Source of the DNA: Microbacterium sp. Leaf288
Lineage (GTDB): Bacteria; Actinomycetota; Actinomycetes; Actinomycetales; Microbacteriaceae
DNA: 64,000 nucleotides
Assembly (NCBI RefSeq): GCF_001422925.1
Contig: NZ_LMNI01000012.1
Location: 62,345 to 126,344 of the forward strand
Direction of reading: 5' to 3'
Shown one piece after another: positions 6,981 to 15,952 of the stretch (position 1 is its first letter; the number at the start of each line of letters is the position of its first letter). The notes below the pieces were generated by a model, which saw only the letters and a program-made list of their open reading frames with translations, was not told the origin of the DNA and ran no database searches. Both the position numbers and the translations under genes were made by a program.

Positions 6981-9260
6981 TCAGCCTTCGGCGGGAGCCT
7001 CCGGGCCCTCGCTGGCCGCAGCGCGACCCTCCTGGTCAGCAGCCTCCTCGAGCACCGGCTCGAGCGAGAGCTTGCCGCGGTCGTCGATCTTCGTGATCTT
7101 GACGAGCAGCTTCTGACCCACAGAGAGCACATCCTCGACGTTCTCCACGCGCTTGCCACCGGCGAGCTTGCGGACCTCGCTGACGTGCAGCAGGCCGTCC
7201 TTGCCGGGCAGCAGCGAGATGAAGGCGCCGAACGTCGCGATCTTGACGACCGTTCCGAGGAACTGCTCGCCGACCTCCGGGTTGGTGGGGTTGGCGATGG
7301 CGTTCACCTGAGCGCGGGCCGCCTCGGCCGAGGGGCCGTCGGTCGCACCGATGTAGACGGTGCCGTCCTCCTCGATGGAGATCTGCGCGCCGGTCTCGTC
7401 CTGGATCGCGTTGATCGTCTTGCCCTTCGGGCCGATCAGCTCGCCGATCTTGTCGACCGGGATCTGCACGCTGATGACGCGCGGGGCGGTCGGAGCCATC
7501 TCGTCCGGGCCGTCGATCGCGGCGTTGAGCACGCCCAGGATCGTGAGGCGCGCGTCCTTGGCCTGCGTGAGCGCCGCGGCGAGCACCGACGACGGGATGC
7601 CGTCGAGCTTCGTGTCGAGCTGGATCGCGGTGACGAACTCACTCGTGCCGGCCACCTTGAAGTCCATGTCGCCGAGGGCGTCCTCGGCGCCGAGGATGTC
7701 GGTCAGCGCGGCGTAGCGCGTCTGGCCGTCGACCTCGTCCGACACGAGACCCATCGCGATGCCGGCGACGGGAGCGCGCAGCGGCACGCCCGCGTTCAGC
7801 AGCGACAGGGTCGAGGCGCACACCGAGCCCATCGACGTCGAGCCGTTCGAGCCGAGAGCCTCGGACACCTGACGGATCGCGTACGGGAACTCCTCGCGGC
7901 TGGGCAGCACCGGCACGAGTGCGCGCTCGGCCAGGAAGCCGTGCCCGATCTCGCGACGCTTCGGGCTGCCGACACGGCCGGTCTCACCGGTCGAGTAGGG
8001 CGGGAAATTGTAGTGGTGCATGTAGCGCTTGCTCGTGACCGGCGACAGCGAGTCGATCTGCTGCTCCATCTTGAGCATGTTCAGCGTGGTGACGCCCAGG
8101 ATCTGGGTCTCGCCGCGCTGGAAGATCGCCGAGCCGTGGACGCGCGGGATGACCTGCACCTCCGCGTCGAGCGGACGGATGTCGGCCAGGCCACGACCGT
8201 CCATGCGGACGCCCTCGGCGAGGATGCGACCGCGGACGATCTTCTTGGTGACCGACTTGTAGGCGGCAGAGAACTCGATCGTCGCGACGGCCGGGAGCTC
8301 GCCCGCCTCGACGGCGGCGAGGAGCTCCGCCTTGACGGCGTCCTTCAGCTCGTCGTCGGCGTTCTGGCGGTCCTGCTTGTCGGCGATCTGGTAGATCGGG
8401 ACGAGCTTGTCGTACGCGCGGTGCGCGACGAAGTCGTACGTCTCCTGGCTGTACGGCAGGAAGACAGGGAACTCCTTGATCTCCTTCGCCGCGGTGTTGG
8501 CGACGACGTTCTGCGCCGCGACGAGCTCCTTGATGAAGGGCTTCGAGGCCTCGAGGCCCTGCGCGACGATCTCCTCGTTCGGCTTGGTGGCCCCCGCCTT
8601 GATGAGGTTCCAGCTGTGCTCGGTGGCCTCGGCCTCGACCATCATGATCGCGACATCGCCGTCGGGCAGGACGCGACCGGCGACGATGAGGTCGAACACG
8701 GCCTCCTCGAGCTGGGTGACCGTCGGGAACGCGATCCACTGGTCGGCGTGCTCGCCGTGACCCGGGATGAGCGCGAGGCGCACACCGGCGATCGGGCCCG
8801 AGAACGGCAGACCCGAGATCTGGGTCGACAGCGAGGCAGCGTTGATCGCGAGCGCGTCGTAGAACTCGCCCGGCGCGATCGAGAGCACCGTGACGACGAT
8901 CTGCACCTCGTTGCGGAGACCGTCGACGAACGACGGGCGCAGCGGGCGGTCGATGAGACGGCAGACGAGGATCGCCTCGGTCGAGGGACGGCCCTCGCGA
9001 CGGAAGAACGAACCGGGGATCTTGCCCGCGGCATACGAACGCTCTTCGACGTCGACGGTCAGCGGGAAGAAGTCGAAGCCCTCACGAGGCGACTTGCCGG
9101 CGCTGGTCGCCGACAGGAGCATCGTCTCCTCGTCGAGGTACGCGGCGACGGCACCCTGTGCCTGCTGCGCGAGTCGTCCGGTCTCGAACCGGACGGTACG
9201 GGTGCCGAAGCGGCCGTTGTCGAGAACGGCCTCAGCGGCGGTGATTTCAGGACCTTCCAA
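6981..9260 (-). CDS. pnp: Polyribonucleotide nucleotidyltransferase (PNPase)
   Basis: A 759-residue phosphorolytic 3'-5' exoribonuclease, a core RNA-decay enzyme. Two RNase PH-like domains (about residues 10-240 and 345-570) flank an all-helical linker. Then come a KH domain with [17 protein letters not shown] (about residue 620) and an S1 domain ([20 protein letters not shown], near residue 690). Actinobacterial members are also called guanosine pentaphosphate synthetase. The start is TTG at 9260 with an AAGGAGAG ribosome-binding site. rpsO, the usual upstream neighbour of pnp, is not here but 26 kb away. The leader contains a strong hairpin that could be used for autoregulation. Confidence 0.98.
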   Translation of the reverse strand: MEGPEITAAEAVLDNGRFGTRTVRFETGRLAQQAQGAVAAYLDEETMLLSATSAGKSPREGFDFFPLTVDVEERSYAAGKIPGSFFRREGRPSTEAILVCRLIDRPLRPSFVDGLRNEVQIVVTVLSIAPGEFYDALAINAASLSTQISGLPFSGPIAGVRLALIPGHGEHADQWIAFPTVTQLEEAVFDLIVAGRVLPDGDVAIMMVEAEATEHSWNLIKAGATKPNEEIVAQGLEASKPFIKELVAAQNVVANTAAKEIKEFPVFLPYSQETYDFVAHRAYDKLVPIYQIADKQDRQNADDELKDAVKAELLAAVEAGELPAVATIEFSAAYKSVTKKIVRGRILAEGVRMDGRGLADIRPLDAEVQVIPRVHGSAIFQRGETQILGVTTLNMLKMEQQIDSLSPVTSKRYMHHYNFPPYSTGETGRVGSPKRREIGHGFLAERALVPVLPSREEFPYAIRQVSEALGSNGSTSMGSVCASTLSLLNAGVPLRAPVAGIAMGLVSDEVDGQTRYAALTDILGAEDALGDMDFKVAGTSEFVTAIQLDTKLDGIPSSVLAAALTQAKDARLTILGVLNAAIDGPDEMAPTAPRVISVQIPVDKIGELIGPKGKTINAIQDETGAQISIEEDGTVYIGATDGPSAEAARAQVNAIANPTNPEVGEQFLGTVVKIATFGAFISLLPGKDGLLHVSEVRKLAGGKRVENVEDVLSVGQKLLVKITKIDDRGKLSLEPVLEEAADQEGRAAASEGPEAPAEG

Positions 9261-9282
9261 GAGGTCTCTCCTTCTTTGTTTA

Positions 9283-9310
9283 GGCTCGCACGCGCGTTTC
9301 GCGCACGAGC
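9283..9310 (-). promoter_or_regulatory. Stem-loop in the pnp 5' leader
   Basis: On the minus strand GCTCGTGCGCG pairs with CGCGTGCGAGC (two G-U wobbles) around a short AAAC-type loop, about 25-50 bases before the pnp start. A competing small hairpin (CGCAC/GTGCG) overlaps it upstream. E. coli pnp is autoregulated through a leader hairpin; whether this one acts likewise is inference. Confidence 0.4.
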
Positions 9311-9496
9311 TTGTGCGAAGGAGCAGGAACAGGCAGATCTCGGCGCGCGGGAGTGCCGCGGGGTTCGCCAGCGCTGGTCACCAGTAGAAGATCACCCGAC
9401 GTCGTCCGGCGGGGAATCCACCACAGGGGACCAGCTTCCTGCCGGCCTGCTCCACAGTGCCCATTTGAAGCACAGTGCTCACATGTGGAATTGAGC

Positions 9497-9514
9497 GGTT
9501 GCCACACGGCAACC
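9497..9514. repeat. Inverted repeat GGTTGCC-ACAC-GGCAACC
   Basis: Perfect seven-base arms in the pnp/DUF5302 divergent region, about 75 bases upstream of the DUF5302 start. It could be an operator or a small hairpin. No factor is known to me. Confidence 0.35.
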
Positions 9515-9577
9515 CGCCCAAGCCTATCAGCAGCATGCCCGCTGACCCCCACCCTGGCGAGCGTCGGATGCCGCGCC

Positions 9578-9583
9578 TAGGGT
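9578..9583 (+). promoter_or_regulatory. -10 box TAGGGT of leaderless DUF5302 gene
   Basis: TAGGGT, six-base GGGGGC spacer, ATG at 9590. The same spacer occurs at the FAH-family gene (40885-40890). Confidence 0.55.
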
Positions 9584-9589
9584 GGGGGC

Positions 9590-9772
9590 ATGAGCACCGA
9601 CGAGAAGCCGGCGTCTGCGGCATCCGATGAGATGAAGCGCAAATTCAAGGAAGCACTCGACAAGAAGAACGCGAATCACCGCGAGGGCGAGGCCCACATG
9701 GATGGCGACTCCGCGATCCACGGCACGCACGGCGCGGTCACGAAGCGCGAGTTCCGTCGCAAGAGCGGATAG
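9590..9772 (+). CDS. DUF5302 small protein
   Basis: A 60-residue hydrophilic protein matching the DUF5302 pattern: a helical KRKFKEALDKKNA core, then GDSAIHGTHGAVTKREFRRKSG with a basic end. The family is small and actinobacterial, of unknown function. The FRRKSG tail resembles that of small cytoplasmic housekeeping proteins and carries no membrane or secretion signal. It is probably leaderless and forms a run with the two acidic mini-genes that follow. Confidence 0.85.
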   Translation: MSTDEKPASAASDEMKRKFKEALDKKNANHREGEAHMDGDSAIHGTHGAVTKREFRRKSG

Positions 9773-9781
9773 GAGCAGGCC

Positions 9782-9916
9782 ATGGTCTTCGACCCGACGT
9801 TCCACGAGATCTCGAACGAGGCCGACGAGCTGCCCGACCTGGACGGTCAGGACGACGCCCCTCCCCTCGCGGGCGAGATCGAGGAAGACGAGCTGCCGCC
9901 GTACGGCGAGCAGTGA
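9782..9916 (+). CDS. 44-residue acidic mini-protein, unknown
   Basis: A very small gene with an AGGAGCAGG ribosome-binding site directly before the ATG, nine bases after the DUF5302 stop. The product has many Asp and Glu residues and few basic ones (MVFDPTFHEISNEADELP at the start, DELPPYGEQ at the end). I do not recognise a family. Its regular spacing between two other small genes and its own ribosome-binding site support it as real; its base composition is like that of its neighbours. Confidence 0.6.
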   Translation: MVFDPTFHEISNEADELPDLDGQDDAPPLAGEIEEDELPPYGEQ

Positions 9917-9929
9917 TCGCGAGCAGGCC

Positions 9930-10115
9930 ATGAGCGACTTCCGAGAGCGGATCCCCGACGACGAGCGCGACGTGCCCGTCGACGACGGCGTGGAGTTCGA
10001 GCTCCCGCCGCCGACCATCGACCCGCTCGAAGCGGTCGAGGAGGACGTCGACGAGCTCGAACTCGAGGAGCGCGAGTCGGCGATCGAAGCCGGCGAGATC
10101 GCGCCGGACGACTGA
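9930..10115 (+). CDS. 61-residue acidic protein, unknown
   Basis: Starts 13 bases after the previous mini-gene with nearly the same upstream sequence (GAGCAGGCCATG), as though the ribosome-binding site had been duplicated. The product is strongly acidic (DDERDVPVDDGVEFELPPP, then EEDVDELELEERES) and probably partly helical. No family recognised. Acidity alone could suit a partner of a basic protein such as the tail of DUF5302, but that is speculation. Confidence 0.65.
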   Translation: MSDFRERIPDDERDVPVDDGVEFELPPPTIDPLEAVEEDVDELELEERESAIEAGEIAPDD

Positions 10116-10152
10116 ACGGGCGGGCGCGGGTCCGACCCGCGCCCGCCCGTTC
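10114..10152. terminator. Bidirectional terminator hairpin
   Basis: Perfect 18-base arms starting GAACGGGCGGGCGCGGG, three-base loop CCG, between the acidic protein gene and convergent dctA. The stem begins inside the TGA of the acidic gene. Confidence 0.75.
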
Positions 10153-10159
10153 CGTCCGC

Positions 10160-11611
10160 TCAGCGCGACAGCAGCTGCTCGCGTTCGCGGGCGCGGCGCT
10201 CCTTGGCTTCCGCCTCCGTGACGGCGGCCTCTTCGAGTCCCTGCACGCCGACCGCGTCCGCGGCGCGCGACATCCCGTCGTGACCGTCGCCCGACAAGGT
10301 CGTCTCGTCGAACGGCAGCTCCCCGGCGAGCACGCGGCGCGCGCGGGAGGCGTCGAACTCCTTCGTCCACGTGCCGATCAGCACCGTCGCGACGGCGTTG
10401 CCGGTGAAGTTCGTGAGCGCGCGGCCCTCCGACATGAACCGGTCGATGCCGACGATGACGCCGACGCCGTTCACGAGGTCGGGCCGGTACGCCTGCAGAC
10501 CGCCGGCGAGCGTCGCCAGGCCCGCACCGGTGACGCCGGCCGCACCCTTCGAGGCGATGATCATGAAGACGAGAAGGCCGATCTGCTGGCCGATCGACAT
10601 CGGGGCGCCCATGCCGCTCGCGATGAACAGTGAGGCCATCGTCAGGTAGATCGCCGTGCCGTCGAGGTTGAACGAGTAGCCGGTCGGCACGGTGATGCCC
10701 ACCACCGGCTTCGAGACGCCGAGGTGCTCCATCTTCGCGATGAGGCGGGGCAGCGCCGATTCGGAGGAGGACGTGCCGACGATGAGCAGGTACTCGCGGG
10801 CCAGGTACTTGATGAGGCTGAAGATGTTCACGCGGGTGACGGCGTACAGCAGGGTGCCGAGGACGCCCACGATGAAGAGCACGCACGTGATGTAGAACGC
10901 GATCATCAGCGTGCCGAGAGCCCAGATCGCGGCGATGCCGGTGTTGCCGACCACGGCGGCGATGGCGCCGAACGCTCCGATCGGCGCGAGCCACAGGATC
11001 ATGCCGAGGATGCGGAAGACCAGCGCCTGCAGGTGCTTCACCGCGTTCATGATCGGCGCCCCCTTGTCGCCCATCTGCTGCAGCGCGAAGCCGACGAGCA
11101 GGGCGATGAACAGGACCTGCAGCACGCTCTCACCGGTGAAGGCCGAGAAGAACGTCGTCGGGATGATGCCGAGGATGAACTCCTGGGTCGTCTTCGCCTC
11201 GGCGGTCGCCTCGTAGGTGGCGCTCGCCATGTTCAGGCCCTCGCCCGGGTGCAGCAGGTTGCCGACGACGAGGCCGATGGCGAGCGCGAATGTCGACATC
11301 ACCATGAAGTACAGCAGCGCGAGACCGCCGATCTTGCCGACGGTGGCCGCTTTCGCGATGGATCCGACACCCACCACGATCGTGCAGAAGATGATCGGCG
11401 CGATCATCATCTTGATGAGCGCGACGAAGCCCTCGCCGAGCGGCTTGAGCGCGACGCCGACGTCGGGCCAGACCAGCCCGACGATCGCGCCGAGGACGAC
11501 GGCGGCGATGACCGAGAGGTAGAGCCAGGTGTGCTTGTCCCACGCCTGCTTGCCACGTCTCCAGTTGAAGCCGGGGAGCGTGAAGGACGTGGTGCGGGTC
11601 GAGAGAGCCAT
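10160..11611 (-). CDS. dctA: C4-dicarboxylate:cation symporter DctA
   Basis: A 483-residue membrane carrier of the dicarboxylate/amino acid:cation symporter family, taking up succinate, fumarate, malate or aspartate. Visible hallmarks: about eight membrane helices, the first region HTWLYLSVIAAVVLGAIVG, the serine-rich reentrant loop GTSSSESALPRL (near residue 285) and the NLDGTAIYLTMA block (near residue 315). Two ATGs are adjacent; the second (11611) has the better distance from AGGAGG. A DcuS/DcuR-like two-component system is divergently encoded, which strongly suggests the substrate class and the regulation. Confidence 0.94.
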   Translation of the reverse strand: MALSTRTTSFTLPGFNWRRGKQAWDKHTWLYLSVIAAVVLGAIVGLVWPDVGVALKPLGEGFVALIKMMIAPIIFCTIVVGVGSIAKAATVGKIGGLALLYFMVMSTFALAIGLVVGNLLHPGEGLNMASATYEATAEAKTTQEFILGIIPTTFFSAFTGESVLQVLFIALLVGFALQQMGDKGAPIMNAVKHLQALVFRILGMILWLAPIGAFGAIAAVVGNTGIAAIWALGTLMIAFYITCVLFIVGVLGTLLYAVTRVNIFSLIKYLAREYLLIVGTSSSESALPRLIAKMEHLGVSKPVVGITVPTGYSFNLDGTAIYLTMASLFIASGMGAPMSIGQQIGLLVFMIIASKGAAGVTGAGLATLAGGLQAYRPDLVNGVGVIVGIDRFMSEGRALTNFTGNAVATVLIGTWTKEFDASRARRVLAGELPFDETTLSGDGHDGMSRAADAVGVQGLEEAAVTEAEAKERRAREREQLLSR

Positions 11612-11794
11612 CATTGCCTCCTGCGGGATGAAACGGCGGTGTTTCCGCGGTGCCGCTCGAGAGTGCGGCGTGTGACACAGCGTGCGCGCCGCGGCGGCAA
11701 CCGGCGATTTACGGTCGTATTGGTCGCACCCGCGGACTCCCCCCGGCGCCCTCGACGGGCGAGGATGGAGGCGGCGGCATCGATGAGGAGGGCC
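11612..11794. promoter_or_regulatory. Divergent control region dctA / sensor kinase
   Basis: 183 bases between dctA and the kinase gene, with a lower-GC patch around 11706-11726. As dctA is the likely target of the adjacent response regulator, its operator is expected here, but I see no clear repeat to name as the site. Confidence 0.35.
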
Positions 11795-13060
11795 ATGTCA
11801 GCGAGGACGCAGCACGGCAGCGCGGCATCGCGCGTGTTCGTCGTCGTCGCCGTCTCGGCGGCCGTGATCGTCGCCGCCCTCGCCGCCGTGCTCGTGCTCG
11901 ACGCGGAGCGCTCCGAACGCAATGAGGCGGAGGAGGTGACGCGGGCCGTCGCCTCGTCTCTCGCGTCACTGCCCGAGGTGGCGGAGTCCCTGAGCGCGCC
12001 CGACCCTTCGGCAGCGCTGCAGCCGCTCGCGGCCGACGTGATGGCACAGACAGGCCTCGACTTCGTCACGATCATGACCCCGGACGGCATCCGCGTCAGC
12101 CACCGCGACCCCGCCGAGATCGGCCGGCACTACCTCGGCACGATCCCGAGCACGCCGAGCGTCTTCACCGAGGAGTTCACGGGCACGCTGGGCCCGTCGG
12201 TGCGGACGATCGTGCCGGTGACCGCCGAGGGCGGAGTCGTCGGCTGGGTCTCGGTCGGCGTCACGATTGGCAGCATCTGGTCGAAGATCCTGCCGCGGTT
12301 GCCCTTCGTCGTGTCGATCGCCCTCGCCCTCCTCGCTGCGGGCCTCGTGGGCGCGTGGCTCGCCCGTCGCACGACGCGGCGCGTCGCGGGCGACCTGCCC
12401 GCCGGGACGATCCGCGACGCGGTCGCGTCGTACGAGTCCGTGCGGACGCTCGGCGAGGCGCTGCGCGCGCAGACCCACGAGCACGGCAACCGCATGCACA
12501 CCGCGGTGTCGCTGCTCGAGCTCGGCCGCACGAGCGAGGCGATCGAGATCCTCACCGAGACGTCTCGGCAGAGCCAGGAGCTCGTCGACCAGGTGGCCGC
12601 CCGGCGCGGCGGCGACCCCACCGTGGGGGCGCTGCTGCTGGGCAAGGCGGCCCAGGCGCGTGAGCGCGGCATCGAGTGGTCGGCCGAGATCGACCCGGAT
12701 GCGCCACGAAGCGTGCTGTCGCCCGTCGACGCGGTATCGGTGGTCGGCAACCTCATCGACAATGCGATGGATGCCGCGGCCGCGGCGGAGCCGCCTCGCT
12801 GGGTGCGCGTCGTGTTCGGGAAGACGCCCTCCTCCCCTGCCGCCCTGCGGCTGGAGGTGTCGGACAGCGGCACCGGCGTGCCCGAGGCGCTGCGCGAGCG
12901 CATCTACGAGCATGGCTTCACCACCAAGCCGGGCGGAGCCGAGGGACGCGGGGTGGGCCTCGCGCTCGTGCGCTCGATCGTGGCGAGCGCCGGCGGTCAC
13001 GTGGAGCTGCGCGACGACCCCACGGTCTTCGTGGTCACCCTTCCGGCGAGGGCGACATGA
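11795..13060 (+). CDS. DcuS/CitA-type sensor histidine kinase
   Basis: A 421-residue membrane kinase. TM1 (about 11-33), a periplasm-side sensor domain (about 34-160) with the carboxylate-sensor motif RVSHRDPAEIG, TM2 (about 168-188), then the H-box THEHGNRMHT with phosphoacceptor His228, N-box NLIDNAMDAA, and G-boxes DSGTGVP and GRGVGLAL. Only about 40 residues separate TM2 from the H-box, so the cytoplasmic PAS domain normal for this family is missing. It overlaps the response regulator by ATGA. The ATG at 11795 has a GAGGAGGG ribosome-binding site. Target: probably dctA. Confidence 0.92.
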   Translation: MSARTQHGSAASRVFVVVAVSAAVIVAALAAVLVLDAERSERNEAEEVTRAVASSLASLPEVAESLSAPDPSAALQPLAADVMAQTGLDFVTIMTPDGIRVSHRDPAEIGRHYLGTIPSTPSVFTEEFTGTLGPSVRTIVPVTAEGGVVGWVSVGVTIGSIWSKILPRLPFVVSIALALLAAGLVGAWLARRTTRRVAGDLPAGTIRDAVASYESVRTLGEALRAQTHEHGNRMHTAVSLLELGRTSEAIEILTETSRQSQELVDQVAARRGGDPTVGALLLGKAAQARERGIEWSAEIDPDAPRSVLSPVDAVSVVGNLIDNAMDAAAAAEPPRWVRVVFGKTPSSPAALRLEVSDSGTGVPEALRERIYEHGFTTKPGGAEGRGVGLALVRSIVASAGGHVELRDDPTVFVVTLPARAT

Positions 13061-13749
13061 TCCGTGTCCTCCTCGTCGACGACGACGCGCTCACGCTCGA
13101 GCTGCACCGGGACTACCTCGCGCGCCTGGACGACTTCGAGTCCGTCGGCGAGTGCACGGGCGCTCGTGCCGCGATCGAGGCCGTGCTGGAGCGCGGGAAC
13201 GAGATCGACCTCGTGCTGCTGGACGTCACGATGCCGGACGGCACGGGGCTGGACGTGCTGCGGCATGTGCGCGCCCGCGGCGCCGCCGTCGATGTCATCG
13301 CGATAACCGGTGTCCGCGACGCCGACGTCGTGCGGCAGATGGTGTCGCTCGGCGTCGCGCAGTACGTCGTCAAGCCGTTCACCTTCGCGGTCTTCCGCGA
13401 GCGCCTGGAGCAGTACCGCGAGTTCCGTCGACGCGCGGCCGAAGCCGCGGGCGCGCCGACGCAGGCCGAGATCGACGCGCTCCTCGGGGCGCTGCGTCCG
13501 GCGACGCCGGTCGCGCTGCCGAAGGGCCTCTCGGCCGACACACTCGCCCGCATCAGCGACGAGGTGCGCGAGCGCGGCCCTGTCTCGGCCGCGGAGGCCG
13601 CGGAGCGGCTGGGGATGTCGCGCGTCGCCGCTCGTCGCTACCTCGAGCACCTCGTGGCCGAGGGTCGAGCGCAGCGCGCGGCGCGCTACGGCACGCGCGG
13701 CCGGCCGGAGTCCGAGTACGCGTGGGCGCAGCATCCGTCCCCTCCGTAG
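13057..13749 (+). CDS. DcuR/CitB-type response regulator
   Basis: A 230-residue two-component regulator. The receiver domain has acidic DDD at 8-10, phospho-acceptor Asp56 in LVLLDVTMPDG, and the VKPF lysine near residue 106. The C-terminal half carries a winged-helix-like segment with VSAAEAAERLGMSRVAARRYLEHL, the HTH of the CitB/DcuR class. It starts within the kinase stop codon (4-nt overlap). By family it should activate C4-dicarboxylate or citrate uptake genes, here most likely dctA. Confidence 0.94.
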   Translation: MIRVLLVDDDALTLELHRDYLARLDDFESVGECTGARAAIEAVLERGNEIDLVLLDVTMPDGTGLDVLRHVRARGAAVDVIAITGVRDADVVRQMVSLGVAQYVVKPFTFAVFRERLEQYREFRRRAAEAAGAPTQAEIDALLGALRPATPVALPKGLSADTLARISDEVRERGPVSAAEAAERLGMSRVAARRYLEHLVAEGRAQRAARYGTRGRPESEYAWAQHPSPP

Positions 13750-13913
13750 GAGAACAGCGACCGAACATCGCCCTCTCACGCGATCCAGGGGATGACGGCG
13801 CGACCTCAGCGGTATAGCTTCGGCACCGAAGGGACCGATCGGGGCGCGGTGGACTGGGCATCGCAGGCCCCGAGGCGCGCCCGCGCGACAGGCCCGCAAG
13901 CGACGGAGGATGC

Positions 13914-15281
13914 ATGTACCAGGACGAAGCGCTCCAGCCCACCTTCACACGCGCCGGGGAGGCGACGACCGCGAGGTACAACGTCATCCCCGAGGGCGAG
14001 ATGCTGCCCGAGACGGCGTACCGCGTGATCCGCGACCAGACGATGCTGGACGGCAACGCCCGGCTGAACCTCGCCACCTTCGTCGGCACATGGATGGACG
14101 ACTACGCCAACAAGCTCGCCGTCGACTCCGCCGACAAGAACATGATCGACAAGGACGAGTACCCGGCCACGGCCGCCATCGAGGAGTGCTGCTGGCGAAT
14201 CCTCGGCGACCTGTGGAACGTCCCCGACAACGACGACGTGATCGGCACGTCGACGATCGGCTCGTCCGAGGCGTGCATGCTCGGCGGCCTCGCGCTCAAG
14301 CGCCGCTGGCAGCACGCACGCCGCGCGGCGGGGAAGTCCACCGAGAAGCCGAACCTCATCATGAGCTCGGCGGTCCAGGTGTGCTGGGAGAAGTTCTGCA
14401 ACTACTTCGACGTCGAGATGCGGCTGGTGCCCGTGACCGCGGAGCACCCGCTGATGGACGGCATCGGGCTCGAGGACTACGTCGACGAGAACACGATCGG
14501 CGTCGTCGCGATCGTGGGCGTCACCTACACGGGCGCGTACGAGCCGGTGAAGGCCATCGCCGCGAAGCTCGACGAGATCCAGGAGAAGACGGGGCTCGAC
14601 ATCCCGATGCACGTCGACGGCGCGTCGGGTGCCATGATCGCGCCGTTCCTGCAGCCCGACCTCGAGTGGGACTTCCGCGTGGAGCGCGTGCAGTCCATCA
14701 ACACGTCGGGGCACAAGTACGGGCTCGTGTACCCGGGCGTCGGCTGGGTGGTGTGGCGCAACGCCGCGGCGCTGCCCGACGACCTCGTCTTCAAGGTGAG
14801 CTACCTGGGTGGCTCGATGCCGACCTTCGCGCTCAACTTCTCCCGGCCCGGCACGCAGGTGCTGCTGCAGTACTTCCGGTTCCTGCGCCTCGGTCGCGCC
14901 GGCTACACCGCGATCCAGCAGGCCTCGCAGAACGTCGCGGTGTACCTCTCGTCGGCGATCGCCGAGCTCGACGCGTTCGAGCTGCTCAGCGACGGCACCG
15001 ACATCCCCGTGTTCGCGTGGCGGCTCAAGGAGGGCCACACCGACAAGTGGACGCTGTACCACCTGTCCGAGCGACTGCGGATCAAGGGATGGCTCGTCCC
15101 CGCGTATCCGCTGTCGGGCGAGTTGTCGGATCAGACCGTGATGCGCATCGTGTGCCGCAACGGGCTCAGTCGCGACCTCGCCGAGGACCTCATGAAGGAC
15201 ATCAAGAACGAGACCGAGTTCCTCGACTCGCTCGACAGCCCCATGCCCCACCCCGGCATCGGCCCCAGCTTCCACCATTGA
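13914..15281 (+). CDS. gadB: Glutamate decarboxylase
   Basis: A 455-residue PLP enzyme converting glutamate to GABA with proton consumption, a means of acid resistance. The PLP-binding lysine is Lys268 in NTSGHKYG; HVDGASGA, TSTIGSSEA and the GWVVWRN region are family hallmarks, and the length is near that of E. coli GadB (466). A GGAGG ribosome-binding site precedes the ATG. No glutamate/GABA antiporter gene is nearby. The TTG of the next gene overlaps its stop, implying co-expression. Confidence 0.96.
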   Translation: MYQDEALQPTFTRAGEATTARYNVIPEGEMLPETAYRVIRDQTMLDGNARLNLATFVGTWMDDYANKLAVDSADKNMIDKDEYPATAAIEECCWRILGDLWNVPDNDDVIGTSTIGSSEACMLGGLALKRRWQHARRAAGKSTEKPNLIMSSAVQVCWEKFCNYFDVEMRLVPVTAEHPLMDGIGLEDYVDENTIGVVAIVGVTYTGAYEPVKAIAAKLDEIQEKTGLDIPMHVDGASGAMIAPFLQPDLEWDFRVERVQSINTSGHKYGLVYPGVGWVVWRNAAALPDDLVFKVSYLGGSMPTFALNFSRPGTQVLLQYFRFLRLGRAGYTAIQQASQNVAVYLSSAIAELDAFELLSDGTDIPVFAWRLKEGHTDKWTLYHLSERLRIKGWLVPAYPLSGELSDQTVMRIVCRNGLSRDLAEDLMKDIKNETEFLDSLDSPMPHPGIGPSFHH

Positions 15282-15934
15282 GCGCGCGACGACCGCTGGA
15301 CCCGGCCGCGCGGCGGATCCGGCGACTCCGGCGGGAGTCCTGGGGCTTCGCGGTCGGGTCGGCGCTGTTCTTCGTCGGCGTCGTCCCGGCCTACGCCGCG
15401 TGGGCGGGTCCGGTCGGCGCGAACGTCACGTTCTTCGCCGGATCGATCTTCTTCACCACGGCGGGTCTCATCCAGCTGCTGCTGAGCGGGCGCCGCACGC
15501 CGGACGCGCGCATGAACCGGGCCGACCGCTTCGACTGGTGGGCCGCCGCCATCCAGTTCGCCGGCACGCTCCTGTTCAACGTGTCGACCGCCGCCGCCCT
15601 CATCGCCGCGATCGCGGATCCGGACTACGTCGGGGCCGGATGGCGGCCTGACGCATGGGGCTCCGCGGCCTTCCTCGTCTCCAGCGTCCTGGCGGTCGCG
15701 GCGACGAAGGACCGGGGGACGCTGTGGGATCGCGACGCGCGCACGTGGCACGGCACCGGCCTCAACCTGCTGGGTTCGATCGCCTTCGGGGTGTCGGCGG
15801 TCGCGGCGTTCGTGGTGCCGTCGACCGGCGAGCTGTTGAGCCCGCTGTGGGCGAACCTCGGCACGGGCGTCGGCGCGCTCTGCTTCTTCGCGGCCGCGCT
15901 GCTGGCCCGGCGCACGATCGGCGAGGCGGACTGA
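15278..15934 (+). CDS. Multi-pass membrane protein (YrhK-like)
   Basis: A 218-residue protein with about six hydrophobic helices, arranged as repeated pairs (WGFAVGSALFFVGVVPAY, VTFFAGSIFFTTAGLIQLL, then two similar blocks further on). The GSxxFxxGS-type pairing resembles the YrhK domain; I make this assignment from pattern only. The start is TTG at 15278, inside the gadB stop, with no better candidate ahead of the first helix. Linkage to gadB suggests a membrane role in acid or glutamate/GABA physiology, which is inference. Confidence 0.72.
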   Translation: MSARRPLDPAARRIRRLRRESWGFAVGSALFFVGVVPAYAAWAGPVGANVTFFAGSIFFTTAGLIQLLLSGRRTPDARMNRADRFDWWAAAIQFAGTLLFNVSTAAALIAAIADPDYVGAGWRPDAWGSAAFLVSSVLAVAATKDRGTLWDRDARTWHGTGLNLLGSIAFGVSAVAAFVVPSTGELLSPLWANLGTGVGALCFFAAALLARRTIGEAD

Positions 15935-15952
15935 AGAGACGGAACGGATGCC

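Larger units (their letters stand above)
9261..9589. other. 329-base divergent intergenic region, pnp leader
   Basis: No convincing coding region. It holds the pnp leader hairpin (9283-9310), a direct repeat CACAGTGC (9453-9460 and 9471-9478, 18 bases apart), the palindrome CACATGTG (9480-9487), the inverted repeat GGTTGCC-ACAC-GGCAACC (9497-9514), and the leaderless promoter of the DUF5302 gene at its right end. Confidence 0.5.

Noticed and set aside
6858-9494. An 878-codon plus-strand frame opposite pnp
   Set aside because: It is the mirror of a highly conserved PNPase gene; the repetitive Asp/Arg/Val/Leu composition is a codon-bias artefact.
10724-11794. Long N-terminal extension of the sensor kinase over dctA
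   Set aside because: The extension is antisense to dctA. The ATG at 11795 has a ribosome-binding site and starts just before the first membrane helix.
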